From: Chaenocephalus aceratus
Lineage: Eukaryota > Chordata > Actinopteri > Perciformes > Channichthyidae
NCBI GenBank assembly: GCA_023974075.1
Contig: CM043800.1
Location: 35,466,459-35,530,458 of the forward strand
Direction of reading: 5' to 3'
DNA: 64,000 nucleotides
Within the stretch, counting starts at the first letter, position 1; each line of letters starts with the position of its first letter. A program made the position numbers and the translations under genes. The notes below the pieces were generated by a model. That model did not search any database. It was not told the DNA's origin and saw only the letters and a list, made by a program, of their open reading frames with translations. This document shows, piece after piece, positions 53,492 through 62,445 of the stretch.

Positions 53492-54486
53492 AACACCTCT
53501 TCCCAAAGCGTGACTACCCTATTGAGGGCATGCGTCTAAGGCAGTAGGGTCTAAATCGATGGGCCAGATATACTACCATGCAGAACGTACGGTATGTTTG
53601 AAAAAGACTAACCATTTATCCAGTTCAAGCTGTCTTTTAAGATGTGACATCGCGCTCTGACTATTTCCCATAAAATCGTGACAAACTATTACTTGTTCTT
53701 ACATTTGACCTCTTGCTGCTTGGTTGAAAATGATAGATGAAAAAGAACTTTTTTAAAAAGAGTCAAACCACAAATGTTTTTAAGATTGTTACAAAATGTA
53801 AAAAATAAAAAAGGTCTGGAGACAAAATTAATTCAGGTGACTCTGGCTTTATTAGGACAACAAACATATAATACAAATGGGTTAGGGGTTAAATATAACC
53901 ATCGTGGACTTAATAGTCTAACAAAATACTTTTATCTGAATAAATTGTTCTTTTTAAGAGCACTTTTTGAAATTATTTATTTATTATTTCAGTGGAACAA
54001 TCCAGTGTTTGTTAACATTAACGCTTTCTTCTCTTTTTCTTGTGTTACTAAGATACTTTTAAACACACTTTGGTGTATGCAACACTTGTTCAGATAAACA
54101 AGGTTTTTTCTTTTCTGATAAACTTACATATTTTAGTTATTTTATGTTACCAAGATACTTTGAGATACACCCTGATGTACGCAACACTTAACAAAGGGTA
54201 TAATATGAAGTAGTTGGTAAGGAAGGGGTTTTTCTTTAAGGGTGCAAAACTTTAGAACAGGGTAAAATATTCATTAATTTGTATTGAATTGAGTTTTTTT
54301 TTTTTTTGATTTTCAACATACTATATGACTTTTACATATTTCTGACGTACTATACTTTTTTGACTTTTTTCTGTAGAATCTTGACAAAACTATTACTTGT
54401 TCTTAAATGATGACCTATTGCTGGAGATGAGATGAAAAAGCTACAACGCTTAAAGAACTTTTTTCTAAAAACTCTCAATTCTACAC

Positions 54487-54578
54487 TGACTCCCCCCACT
54501 CAACGCAATAAGTCCCACCCCACTCAGCAAATCATCTAAAACGAAGGACCCCACCAAGACGACCGTTGAAAACTAGCC
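54487..54578 (+). promoter_or_regulatory. Shared promoter-like module 1
   Basis: CACTCAACGCAATAAG, CCCACC, CACTCAGCAAATCAT, then TAAAACGAAGGAC (TATA-like) and a leader ending AAACTAGCCATGG. The same blocks in the same order precede the ORFs at 55807 and 57554. Confidence 0.7.
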
Positions 54579-54776
54579 ATGGATCTGAGAAAAACCAAGT
54601 CTGATGTAGCCTACCTTTATTATCACCAGGATAATGGATATGGGCTTAATGACTGGATGGTACAAAGTAGGGGAGAGGATGTTCCCGAAGAAGAGCTCTC
54701 CTCTATATGTAATAGTATTGTAAACGAAACATTTAAAGTGGTCCAGGAATCTTCATTTTTCAGAAACATTCTGTAA
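54579..54776 (+). pseudogene. Chimeric 65 aa ORF, left arm
   Basis: The first about 46 codons copy the start of the 362 aa gene (MDLRKTKSDVA, then HQDNGYGLNDWM). From NSIVNETFKVV the sequence copies the middle of the 154 aa gene, stopping after SSFFRNIL. It is thus a fusion of two neighbours by recombination. It keeps an intact promoter module and good start context, and the identical copy in the right arm is also open, so a short product is possible. No known function. Confidence 0.6.
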
Positions 54777-55714
54777 CATTACCGAATAAATTACACTTAC
54801 TCTTTTTCTTGTGTTACCAAGATACTTTTAGATACAGTTTGGTGTCTGAAAACTGAAACTGGTTGAATATGAAGTACTTTATAAGGAATTCGGATTCTTT
54901 TAAAGGCAGATTTTGGCTTTTTTCTCTTTGCCAAGATACTTTTAGACACACTTTGAGGGATGCAAAACCTTAAAACTAGAAAATGAAGTACAGTCTGATT
55001 AGATTTTTTCTTAAAGACTGTTTCTCTAAAAGGTAAGTTTATGATTTTAACAATTTTCCCTGACACTTTAAGATTTGTGTGTAATTCTCTCACAACGGAA
55101 CTGTAAGATACACTTTTTATGTATGCAAAACCTTAAACTTTTTTTTTTTTTTTTTGAAAATAAAATACTTTGTCTGAATACATTTTTCTTTAAAGGCACT
55201 TTTTTTTATTTTAACGCTATTTCAGTGGAAAAATACAGTTTTGTTGACATCAAGGCTTTTTTCTCTTTTCTTGTGTTACTAAGATACTTTTAGACACACT
55301 TTGATGTATGCAACACTTGTTCAGTTAAATAATGGTTTTTTTTTTCTGATAAACTTACATATTTTAGTTATTTTATGTTACCAAGATACTTTGAGATACA
55401 CCCTGATGTACGCAACACTTAACAAAGGGTATAATATGAAGTACTTGGTAAGGAAGGGGTTTTTCCTTAAGGGTGCAAAACTTTAGAACAGGGTAAAATA
55501 TTCATTAAATTGTATTGAATTGAGTTTTCTTTTTTGATTTTCAACATACTATTTGTACACAATGACTTTTCCATATTTCTGATAAACTATACTTTTTCCG
55601 TAAAATCATGACAAACTATTACTTATTCTTAAATTTCACCTATTGCTGGAGATGAGATGAAAAAGCTACAACTCTTAAAGAACTTTTTTTCTAAAAACTA
55701 TCAATTCTATAATT

Positions 55715-55806
55715 GACTCCCCCATTCAACGCAATGAGCCCCACCCTCCACTCAGAAAATCATCTAAAACGAAGGACCTCGCTAAGACGATCATTGTAAA
55801 CTAGCC
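55715..55806 (+). promoter_or_regulatory. Shared promoter-like module 2
   Basis: ATTCAACGCAATGAG, CCCACC, CACTCAGAAAATCAT, TAAAACGAAGGACC and AAACTAGCCATGG, as in module 1 with about ten differences. Serves the 187/154 aa pair. Confidence 0.7.
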
Positions 55807-56370
55807 ATGGAGCAGAGAAAAGCCAAGACTCCCCCCGCGAGTTGCAGTCAGGAACAGCGTCTACCAGCAACACCACCATGTGGGAAACCCGAATCTTGCA
55901 GTACTACTGCTGCTGATGCTACTCCTCGGGTCAAGAAGTCTCGGTTTAGGGACACAGTGAAATCGGAGTTGTTTTATATTCTGGAGATGGTGATGTATCG
56001 GTACAGAAAAGAAATCTGCAAAGAATGCCGACGCAGTAACCCCGACCAGAGGCAACACGATTGTCGGAATGACATGCCCGATTTCTTCTTCAGAAACAAT
56101 TACAATGCGTTAATGAAAAGACTTTGGCTCGCCGACTTCGTTGCAGTGATTGACCAGAGTCTTATTGAAAAAGGCATTTGCGAGGATAAACTGAGGATAG
56201 GACGCGCTTCGGAAGCTTTTCTGCACAAGCTTGTAAAATGCAGATGCCTCAAGGAGAGACTTGAAATATCCATACAGAGTTGGATGGAGAAGAAGAAGAC
56301 TAACAAACAACAGTCGGATGGAGAAGAAGCCAGGGACTTGTTCAATGCAGTGACTTTTTTCTTTAAGTAA
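55807..56370 (+). CDS. Unknown 187 aa protein with Cys/His cluster, left arm
   Basis: Intron-less ORF starting at ATG in context GCCATGG just after a promoter module. Residues 1-45 are Pro/Ser/Thr-rich and probably disordered; 46-160 look helical. A cluster CKECRR...QRQHDC at about 73-88 (C-x2-C-x9-H-x-C) could bind zinc. The C-terminus is Lys-rich (MEKKKTNKQQ). The stop is 7 bases before the next ATG, and AATAAA overlaps the gap, so the pair could be one bicistronic mRNA. The mirror copy translates identically, which over 564 bases argues for recent copying or conversion. I do not recognise the family; no signal peptide or membrane helix. Confidence 0.65.
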   Translation: MEQRKAKTPPASCSQEQRLPATPPCGKPESCSTTAADATPRVKKSRFRDTVKSELFYILEMVMYRYRKEICKECRRSNPDQRQHDCRNDMPDFFFRNNYNALMKRLWLADFVAVIDQSLIEKGICEDKLRIGRASEAFLHKLVKCRCLKERLEISIQSWMEKKKTNKQQSDGEEARDLFNAVTFFFK

Positions 56371-56377
56371 AATAAAA

Positions 56378-56842
56378 ATGGGAAACTACTTTGCAAAACG
56401 CTCTGTATATATTGATCATAATGTAGTCATTACCCGTTTAATAAATGTGGTGATGGGGACGATTGAAAACAGAACGAGTAGTGACCCCTGTGTAAAAAGA
56501 ATGGCTGAAGTTTGTAAACTACAAGACATTTTGGATATCGTTCGTTCTGGCAGTACTATTCCGGGTCATTGGGAAACGCTTGTAAACGAAACATTTAAAG
56601 TGGTCCTGGAATCTTCATTTTCCGAAACATTCTGTAACATTATCTCAGAAATGAAACAAACATCAAAAGTGTATCATGTGCTCTCATTGTATGCTCTGTT
56701 TGTAGATGTAATGCATCTGTGTGTTGAAAACAGCATACACGTGAATATTTTGACTGAAGTGAAAAAACTCCATCACGATATCTCCAATAATATGGGGAAT
56801 TCTAAGCTGGAGACTGTCCTGGGGATGCTACAATCAGTATAA
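56378..56842 (+). CDS. Unknown 154 aa helical protein, left arm
   Basis: ATG follows the preceding stop by 7 bases. It begins MGNYFAKRS: Gly2 with a basic cluster is a possible N-myristoylation signal. The rest is predicted mainly helical, with NETFKVVLESSFSETF and a hydrophobic helix VYHVLSLYALFVDVMHLCVE near residues 107-126. An all-helical fold such as Bcl-2-like proteins could be compared, but I see no clear BH motif and make no such claim. AATAAA at about 56866 would end the transcript. The mirror copy is identical. Fragments occur in the 65 aa chimera and in the palindrome spacer, so this gene has been a recombination hot spot. Confidence 0.65.
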   Translation: MGNYFAKRSVYIDHNVVITRLINVVMGTIENRTSSDPCVKRMAEVCKLQDILDIVRSGSTIPGHWETLVNETFKVVLESSFSETFCNIISEMKQTSKVYHVLSLYALFVDVMHLCVENSIHVNILTEVKKLHHDISNNMGNSKLETVLGMLQSV

Positions 56843-57000
56843 CTATTGATTTTGTGGGTGAAAAAATAAAAAAAGTGTTCTTTACATCTAAAAACTGTTG
56901 TCATCAATAGCAAGGGGAGCGTATCTGATACATGTGTATTACAGTCCTTCTTGTTGTGTTTTTCAGTGTTTTCTGTGTGTCTGTACACACAAAGCACACT

Positions 57001-57430
57001 TCATTATCTACTTTTCAGCTTCTTTAAAAAGAAAAGTGTATCTTTCGGTAACTTTCTCAGAGAATTTAAGCATAAATATGTCAAATGTTCAAAACAGCCT
57101 TGTTTCACTGAAATACCCTCAAAATGACAAACTGCCATTAAGAGTCAGATTCTTAACCAAATCTACTGAAACAAAGTCCTTCATTATCTACTTTTCAGCT
57201 TTTAATACAAAAGTGTATCTTTCGGTAACCTTCTTGAGAGAATTAAGCATAAATCTGTCAAAGATTCTTAACGAAATCTACTGACACAAAGTCTACTTCA
57301 TTATCTACTTTTCAGCTTTTTTAAAAAGAAAGTGTATCTTTCGGTAACTTTCTCAGAGAATTTAAGCATAAATCTGTCAAATGTTCAAAACAGCCTTGTT
57401 TCACTGAAATACCCTCAAAATGACAAACTG
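57001..57430 (+). repeat. Three AT-rich tandem repeats, left arm
   Basis: TCATTATCTACTTTTCAGCT begins units at about 57000, 57180 and 57296. Each goes on to GTGTATCTTTCGGTAAC and a TTAAGCATAAAT.TGTCAAA block. The first and third share a further 70 bases (CAGCCTTGTTTCACTGAAAT). They lie just upstream of promoter module 3 and could be an enhancer or replication-related repeat. The mirror image is at 59502-59931. Confidence 0.8.
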
Positions 57431-57474
57431 CCATTATTACGAAATCTCCTCAAACAGAGTACTTTCTACAGATG

Positions 57475-57553
57475 AAGCCTTCCCACTCAACGCAATATGT
57501 CCCACCCACTCAGCAAATCATATAAAACTAAGGACGACCGTTAAAAACTAGCC
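57475..57553 (+). promoter_or_regulatory. Shared promoter-like module 3
   Basis: CACTCAACGCAATATG, CCCACC, CACTCAGCAAATCAT, ATAAAACTAAGGAC (the best TATA match of the three) and AAACTAGCCATGG. Confidence 0.75.
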
Positions 57554-58642
57554 ATGGATCTGAGAAAAACCAAGTCTGATGTAGCCTGCCCTTATTATCA
57601 CCAGGATAATGGATATGGGCTTAATGACTGGATGTTACAAAGTAGGGGAGAGGATGTTCCCGAAGAAGAGCTCTCGTGTATATCATATCCATGTAAGGTC
57701 TTTAGGACAAAAGAGGACCATGATAACATGACATATGAAGAATATCTTTCTTTAAAAGATGGTATTATAGATAACCTTTATAGAAACAGTATATCTCATG
57801 CCACTCGCCAAGATCGCAAACGACAATTAGCAGAAAAGAATAGAAAAAGTAAAGAAAAACGAAGAAAAAGCAACATGAAAAGGAGAAGAAAAATTAAAAG
57901 CAAACGCAGAATGCGAATGAAAAGAAAAGGGACCATAGGACGCAAAACTAAAAAGACAAAAAGAAGGAAGGTGAAAAGAAAAAGAAACAAAGTGAAGAAA
58001 TTTAAACTAGAGGATGATATTGTAGAGCCATTACCGGATCATAATAATCTTATAGATCATCTCCCGCTAACCGACTGCTGCGAATGTCTTGAACAAATAC
58101 CAAAAGCAATGGCAGAACTTTGCTTCAGTATAATGAGAGAAAAAGCGCGATACTGTGGAATTGCCCAAATTGGCGACAGTGCCAGAATATGTATTAAAAA
58201 ACTGTTGGAGGATCTCTATTCTAGTGTCGGTTGTCATTACAGCGAAGGATACGCCAAAACGTGTGACGACATAGACAAAGCTTTTGAAGACAATTATATG
58301 GTACCTGTCCTTACAGCTAAACAAATCCTACGCCAGGTATTCAACAGACCACAAGAAGCACAAGAAGTCCCAGAAAGGATTACATTCAGAGCTAATAATG
58401 GAGAAACCGAAGAAGAAGCAAAGCAGATTATAATCGTTGCGGGTGAAAGGATAGAGAATTTACATGTGATGTTAATGCATTTATCTGATATAAAAAATGC
58501 TTTCGTATACTTCCAAGAGACCCCTAAACATCTACTTGGGCTGTGTGAATTGAACGACAAACCGATCACTGTCAATGAAACGCGGAGAGAAGCAGCAGTG
58601 CAAATCGTTAAGTCTATTACCTTGTATGCACTACGACATTAA
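57554..58642 (+). CDS. Unknown 362 aa protein with long basic centre (only complete copy)
   Basis: Intron-less. Residues 1-85 are acidic to neutral (MDLRKTKSDVACPYY, EDVPEEELSC, TYEEYLSLKDG). Residues 89-152 are almost half Lys/Arg (for example NMKRRRKIKSKRRMRMKRKG), consistent with nuclear or nucleic-acid-binding function. A short acidic linker leads to a C-terminal domain from about 175 (CCECLEQIPK, then AELCFSIMREKARYCG and ENLHVMLMHLSDIKNAF), helical with several Cys. The palindrome arm ends at residue 186, so the C-terminal domain exists once. The right-arm copy is truncated and frameshifted. A TTAAA/poly(A)-like region follows at 58690. The family is unrecognised; a DNA-binding or virion-core-like role is only suggested by composition. 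Confidence 0.65.
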   Translation: MDLRKTKSDVACPYYHQDNGYGLNDWMLQSRGEDVPEEELSCISYPCKVFRTKEDHDNMTYEEYLSLKDGIIDNLYRNSISHATRQDRKRQLAEKNRKSKEKRRKSNMKRRRKIKSKRRMRMKRKGTIGRKTKKTKRRKVKRKRNKVKKFKLEDDIVEPLPDHNNLIDHLPLTDCCECLEQIPKAMAELCFSIMREKARYCGIAQIGDSARICIKKLLEDLYSSVGCHYSEGYAKTCDDIDKAFEDNYMVPVLTAKQILRQVFNRPQEAQEVPERITFRANNGETEEEAKQIIIVAGERIENLHVMLMHLSDIKNAFVYFQETPKHLLGLCELNDKPITVNETRREAAVQIVKSITLYALRH

Positions 58643-58821
58643 CTTGGTAAAATGTAATATGTTTTCTATGAATTGTGTTGAATGTTGTGTTTTTTCAATT
58701 AAACAACCATTACACAATGAAAATGTGTTTTATTTTTTTTGCTTTCATATATAGTAATAGTATTGTAAACGAAACATTTATAGTGTATCATGTGCTTTCA
58801 TTGTATGCTCTGTTTTTTTGA
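58112..58821. other. Palindrome spacer (710 bp, unique)
   Basis: Holds the last 176 codons of the 362 aa ORF (to 58642), an ATTAAA/poly(A)-like region (58690-58735), and at 58755-58812 a scrambled remnant of the 154 aa gene: TGTAAACGAAACATTTA joined to AGTGTATCATGTGC, which are 60 bp apart in the real gene. Confidence 0.85.
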
Positions 58822-59377
58822 CATTGCTTTTGGTATTTGTTCAAGACATTCGCAGCAGTCGGTTAGCGGGAGATGATCTATAAGATTATTATGATCCGGT
58901 AATGGCTCTACAATATCATCCTCTAGTTTAAATTTCTTCACTTTGTTTCTTTTTCTTTTCACCTTCCTTCTTTTTGTCTTTTTAGTTTTGCGTCCTATGG
59001 TCCCTTTTCTTTTCATTCGCATTCTGCGTTTGCTTTTAATTTTTCTTCTCCTTTTCATGTTGCTTTTTCTTCGTTTTTCTTTACTTTTTCTATTCTTTTC
59101 TGCTAATTGTCGTTTGCGATCTTGGCGAGTGGCATGAGATATACTGTTTCTATAAAGGTTATCTAAAACCATCTTTTAAAGAAAGATATTCTTCATATGT
59201 CATGTTATCATGGTCCTCTTTTGTCCTAAAGACCTTACATGGATATGATATACACGAGAGCTCTTCTTCGGGAACATCCTCTCCCCTACTTTGTAACATC
59301 CAGTCATTAAGCCCATATCCATTATCCTGGTGATAATAAGGGCAGGCTACATCAGACTTGGTTTTTCTCAGATCCAT
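58798..59377 (-). pseudogene. Truncated, frameshifted copy of the 362 aa gene, right arm
   Basis: Starts at 59377 with the same first residues. Two bases are missing at about 59162 (GGTTTTAGA against GGTATTATAGA), so the frame ends after LSLKDGFR. The remainder, open from 59172, keeps the basic centre and ends at the palindrome border with unrelated residues (SKKQSIQ). It lacks the whole C-terminal domain. Confidence 0.75.
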
Positions 59378-59378
59378 G

Positions 59379-59457
59379 GCTAGTTTTTAACGGTCGTCCT
59401 TAGTTTTATATGATTTGCTGAGTGGGTGGGACATATTGCGTTGAGTGGGAAGGCTTC
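59379..59457 (-). promoter_or_regulatory. Shared promoter-like module 3, right arm
   Basis: Mirror of 57475-57553, unchanged. It drives only a broken gene. Confidence 0.65.
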
Positions 59458-60091
59458 ATCTGTAGAAAGTACTCTGTTTGAGGAGATTTCGTAATAATGG
59501 CAGTTTGTCATTTTGAGGGTATTTCAGTGAAACAAGGCTGTTTTGAACATTTGACAGATTTATGCTTAAATTCTCTGAGAAAGTTACCGAAAGATACACT
59601 TTTCTTTTTAAAAAAGCTGAAAAGTAGATAATGAAGTAGACTTTGTGTCAGTAGATTTCGTTAAGAATCTTTGACAGATTTATGCTTAATTCTCTCAAGA
59701 AGGTTACCGAAAGATACACTTTTGTATTAAAAGCTGAAAAGTAGATAATGAAGGACTTTGTTTCAGTAGATTTGGTTAAGAATCTGACTCTTAATGGCAG
59801 TTTGTCATTTTGAGGGTATTTCAGTGAAACAAGGCTGTTTTGAACATTTGACATATTTATGCTTAAATTCTCTGAGAAAGTTACCGAAAGATACACTTTT
59901 CTTTTTAAAGAAGCTGAAAAGTAGATAATGAAGTGTGCTTTGTGTGTACAGACACACAGAAAACACTGAAAAACACAACAAGAAGGACTGTAATACACAT
60001 GTATCAGATACGCTCCCCTTGCTATAATGATGACAACAGTTTTTAGATGTAAAGAACACTTTTTTTATTTTTTCACCCACAAAATCAATAG

Positions 60092-60556
60092 TTATACTGA
60101 TTGTAGCATCCCCAGGACAGTCTCCAGCTTAGAATTCCCCATATTATTGGAGATATCGTGATGGAGTTTTTTCACTTCAGTCAAAATATTCACGTGTATG
60201 CTGTTTTCAACACACAGATGCATTACATCTACAAACAGAGCATACAATGAGAGCACATGATACACTTTTGATGTTTGTTTCATTTCTGAGATAATGTTAC
60301 AGAATGTTTCGGAAAATGAAGATTCCAGGACCACTTTAAATGTTTCGTTTACAAGCGTTTCCCAATGACCCGGAATAGTACTGCCAGAACGAACGATATC
60401 CAAAATGTCTTGTAGTTTACAAACTTCAGCCATTCTTTTTACACAGGGGTCACTACTCGTTCTGTTTTCAATCGTCCCCATCACCACATTTATTAAACGG
60501 GTAATGACTACATTATGATCAATATATACAGAGCGTTTTGCAAAGTAGTTTCCCAT
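60092..60556 (-). CDS. Unknown 154 aa helical protein, right arm
   Basis: Mirror copy of 56378-56842 with identical translation (MGNYFAKRS start, CVENSI helix end). Its start is 7 bases after the stop of the 187 aa gene. Confidence 0.65.
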   Translation of the reverse strand: MGNYFAKRSVYIDHNVVITRLINVVMGTIENRTSSDPCVKRMAEVCKLQDILDIVRSGSTIPGHWETLVNETFKVVLESSFSETFCNIISEMKQTSKVYHVLSLYALFVDVMHLCVENSIHVNILTEVKKLHHDISNNMGNSKLETVLGMLQSV

Positions 60557-60563
60557 TTTTATT

Positions 60564-61127
60564 TTACTTAAAGAAAAAAGTCACTGCATTGAACAAGTCC
60601 CTGGCTTCTTCTCCATCCGACTGTTGTTTGTTAGTCTTCTTCTTCTCCATCCAACTCTGTATGGATATTTCAAGTCTCTCCTTGAGGCATCTGCATTTTA
60701 CAAGCTTGTGCAGAAAAGCTTCCGAAGCGCGTCCTATCCTCAGTTTATCCTCGCAAATGCCTTTTTCAATAAGACTCTGGTCAATCACTGCAACGAAGTC
60801 GGCGAGCCAAAGTCTTTTCATTAACGCATTGTAATTGTTTCTGAAGAAGAAATCGGGCATGTCATTCCGACAATCGTGTTGCCTCTGGTCGGGGTTACTG
60901 CGTCGGCATTCTTTGCAGATTTCTTTTCTGTACCGATACATCACCATCTCCAGAATATAAAACAACTCCGATTTCACTGTGTCCCTAAACCGAGACTTCT
61001 TGACCCGAGGAGTAGCATCAGCAGCAGTAGTACTGCAAGATTCGGGTTTCCCACATGGTGGTGTTGCTGGTAGACGCTGTTCCTGACTGCAACTCGCGGG
61101 GGGAGTCTTGGCTTTTCTCTGCTCCAT
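60564..61127 (-). CDS. Unknown 187 aa Cys/His protein, right arm
   Basis: Mirror copy of 55807-56370 with identical translation, including CKECRR...QRQHDC. Followed at once by the 154 aa gene. Confidence 0.65.
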   Translation of the reverse strand: MEQRKAKTPPASCSQEQRLPATPPCGKPESCSTTAADATPRVKKSRFRDTVKSELFYILEMVMYRYRKEICKECRRSNPDQRQHDCRNDMPDFFFRNNYNALMKRLWLADFVAVIDQSLIEKGICEDKLRIGRASEAFLHKLVKCRCLKERLEISIQSWMEKKKTNKQQSDGEEARDLFNAVTFFFK

Positions 61128-61219
61128 GGCTAGTTTACAATGATCGTCTTAGCGAGGTCCTTCGTTTTAGATGATTTTCTGAGTGGAGGGTGGGGCTCAT
61201 TGCGTTGAATGGGGGAGTC
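61128..61219 (-). promoter_or_regulatory. Shared promoter-like module 2, right arm
   Basis: Mirror of 55715-55806; start context AAACTAGCCATGG kept. Confidence 0.65.
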
Positions 61220-62155
61220 AATTATAGAATTGATAGTTTTTAGAAAAAAAGTTCTTTAAGAGTTGTAGCTTTTTCATCTCATCTCCAGCAATAGGTGAAA
61301 TTTAAGAATAAGTAATAGTTTGTCATGATTTTACGGAAAAAGTATAGTTTATCAGAAATATGGAAAAGTCATTGTGTACAAATAGTATGTTGAAAATCAA
61401 AAAAGAAAACTCAATTCAATACAATTTAATGAATATTTTACCCTGTTCTAAAGTTTTGCACCCTTAAGGAAAAACCCCTTCCTTACCAAGTACTTCATAT
61501 TATACCCTTTGTTAAGTGTTGCGTACATCAGGGTGTATCTCAAAGTATCTTGGTAACATAAAATAACTAAAATATGTAAGTTTATCAGAAAAAAAAAACC
61601 ATTATTTAACTGAACAAGTGTTGCATACATCAAAGTGTGTCTAAAAGTATCTTAGTAACACAAGAAAAGAGAAAAAAGCCTTGATGTCAACAAAACTGTA
61701 TTTTTCCACTGAAATAGCGTTAAAATAAAAAAAAGTGCCTTTAAAGAAAATGTATTCAGACAAAGTATTTTATTTTCAAAAAAAAAAAAAAAAGTTTAAG
61801 GTTTTGCATACATAAAAAGTGTATCTTACAGTTCCGTTGTGAGAGAATTACACACAAATCTTAAAGTGTCAGGGAAAATTGTTAAAATCATAAACTTACC
61901 TTTTAGAGAAACAGTCTTTAAGAAAAAATCTAATCAGACTGTACTTCATTTTCTAGTTTTAAGGTTTTGCATCCCTCAAAGTGTGTCTAAAAGTATCTTG
62001 GCAAAGAGAAAAAAGCCAAAATCTGCCTTTAAAAGAATCCGAATTCCTTATAAAGTACTTCATATTCAACCAGTTTCAGTTTTCAGACACCAAACTGTAT
62101 CTAAAAGTATCTTGGTAACACAAGAAAAAGAGTAAGTGTAATTTATTCGGTAATG

Positions 62156-62353
62156 TTACAGAATGTTTCTGAAAAATGAAGATTCCTGGACCACTTTAAA
62201 TGTTTCGTTTACAATACTATTACATATAGAGGAGAGCTCTTCTTCGGGAACATCCTCTCCCCTACTTTGTACCATCCAGTCATTAAGCCCATATCCATTA
62301 TCCTGGTGATAATAAAGGTAGGCTACATCAGACTTGGTTTTTCTCAGATCCAT
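62156..62353 (-). pseudogene. Chimeric 65 aa ORF, right arm
   Basis: Mirror copy of 54579-54776 with identical translation, including the fusion point before NSIVNETFKVV. Confidence 0.6.
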
Positions 62354-62445
62354 GGCTAGTTTTCAACGGTCGTCTTGGTGGGGTCCTTCGTTTTAGATGA
62401 TTTGCTGAGTGGGGTGGGACTTATTGCGTTGAGTGGGGGGAGTCA
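62354..62445 (-). promoter_or_regulatory. Shared promoter-like module 1, right arm
   Basis: Mirror of 54487-54578. Confidence 0.65.

Larger units (their letters stand above)
53918..55710 (+). repeat. 1.23 kb tandem duplication within the left arm
   Basis: 53918-54480 is repeated at 55156-55710 (offset about 1228). Both copies hold ACTAAGATACTTTTA.ACAC and CACCCTGATGTACGCAACAC and lead into the promoter module. The 65 aa ORF follows the first copy and the 187 aa ORF the second. AAGATACTTTTAGA-type motifs recur at least six times between 54050 and 55400. The mirror image is at 61222-63014. Confidence 0.8.
52932..58111 (+). repeat. Giant palindrome, left arm
   Basis: Every position x here pairs in reverse complement with about 116932 minus x on the right. 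Identity is close to complete, with a few 1-2 base indels. The arm ends at 58111 inside the 362-codon ORF. The right partner ends at the window edge, so at least 5.18 kb is paired. Confidence 0.95.

Noticed and set aside
53774..54097. 107 codon frame in the left palindrome arm
   Set aside because: A 2 base indel in the otherwise identical right arm cuts it to 65 codons with a different end. Composition is poly-Phe/Leu from AT-rich DNA.
56378..56842. Bcl-2-like identity of the 154 aa protein
   Set aside because: The helix pattern is suggestive, but I see no convincing BH motif; left as unknown.
57796..57990. Phe/Leu-rich antisense frame, membrane-protein-like (also at 58943)
   Set aside because: It is the complement of the Lys/Arg-rich centre of the 362 aa gene.
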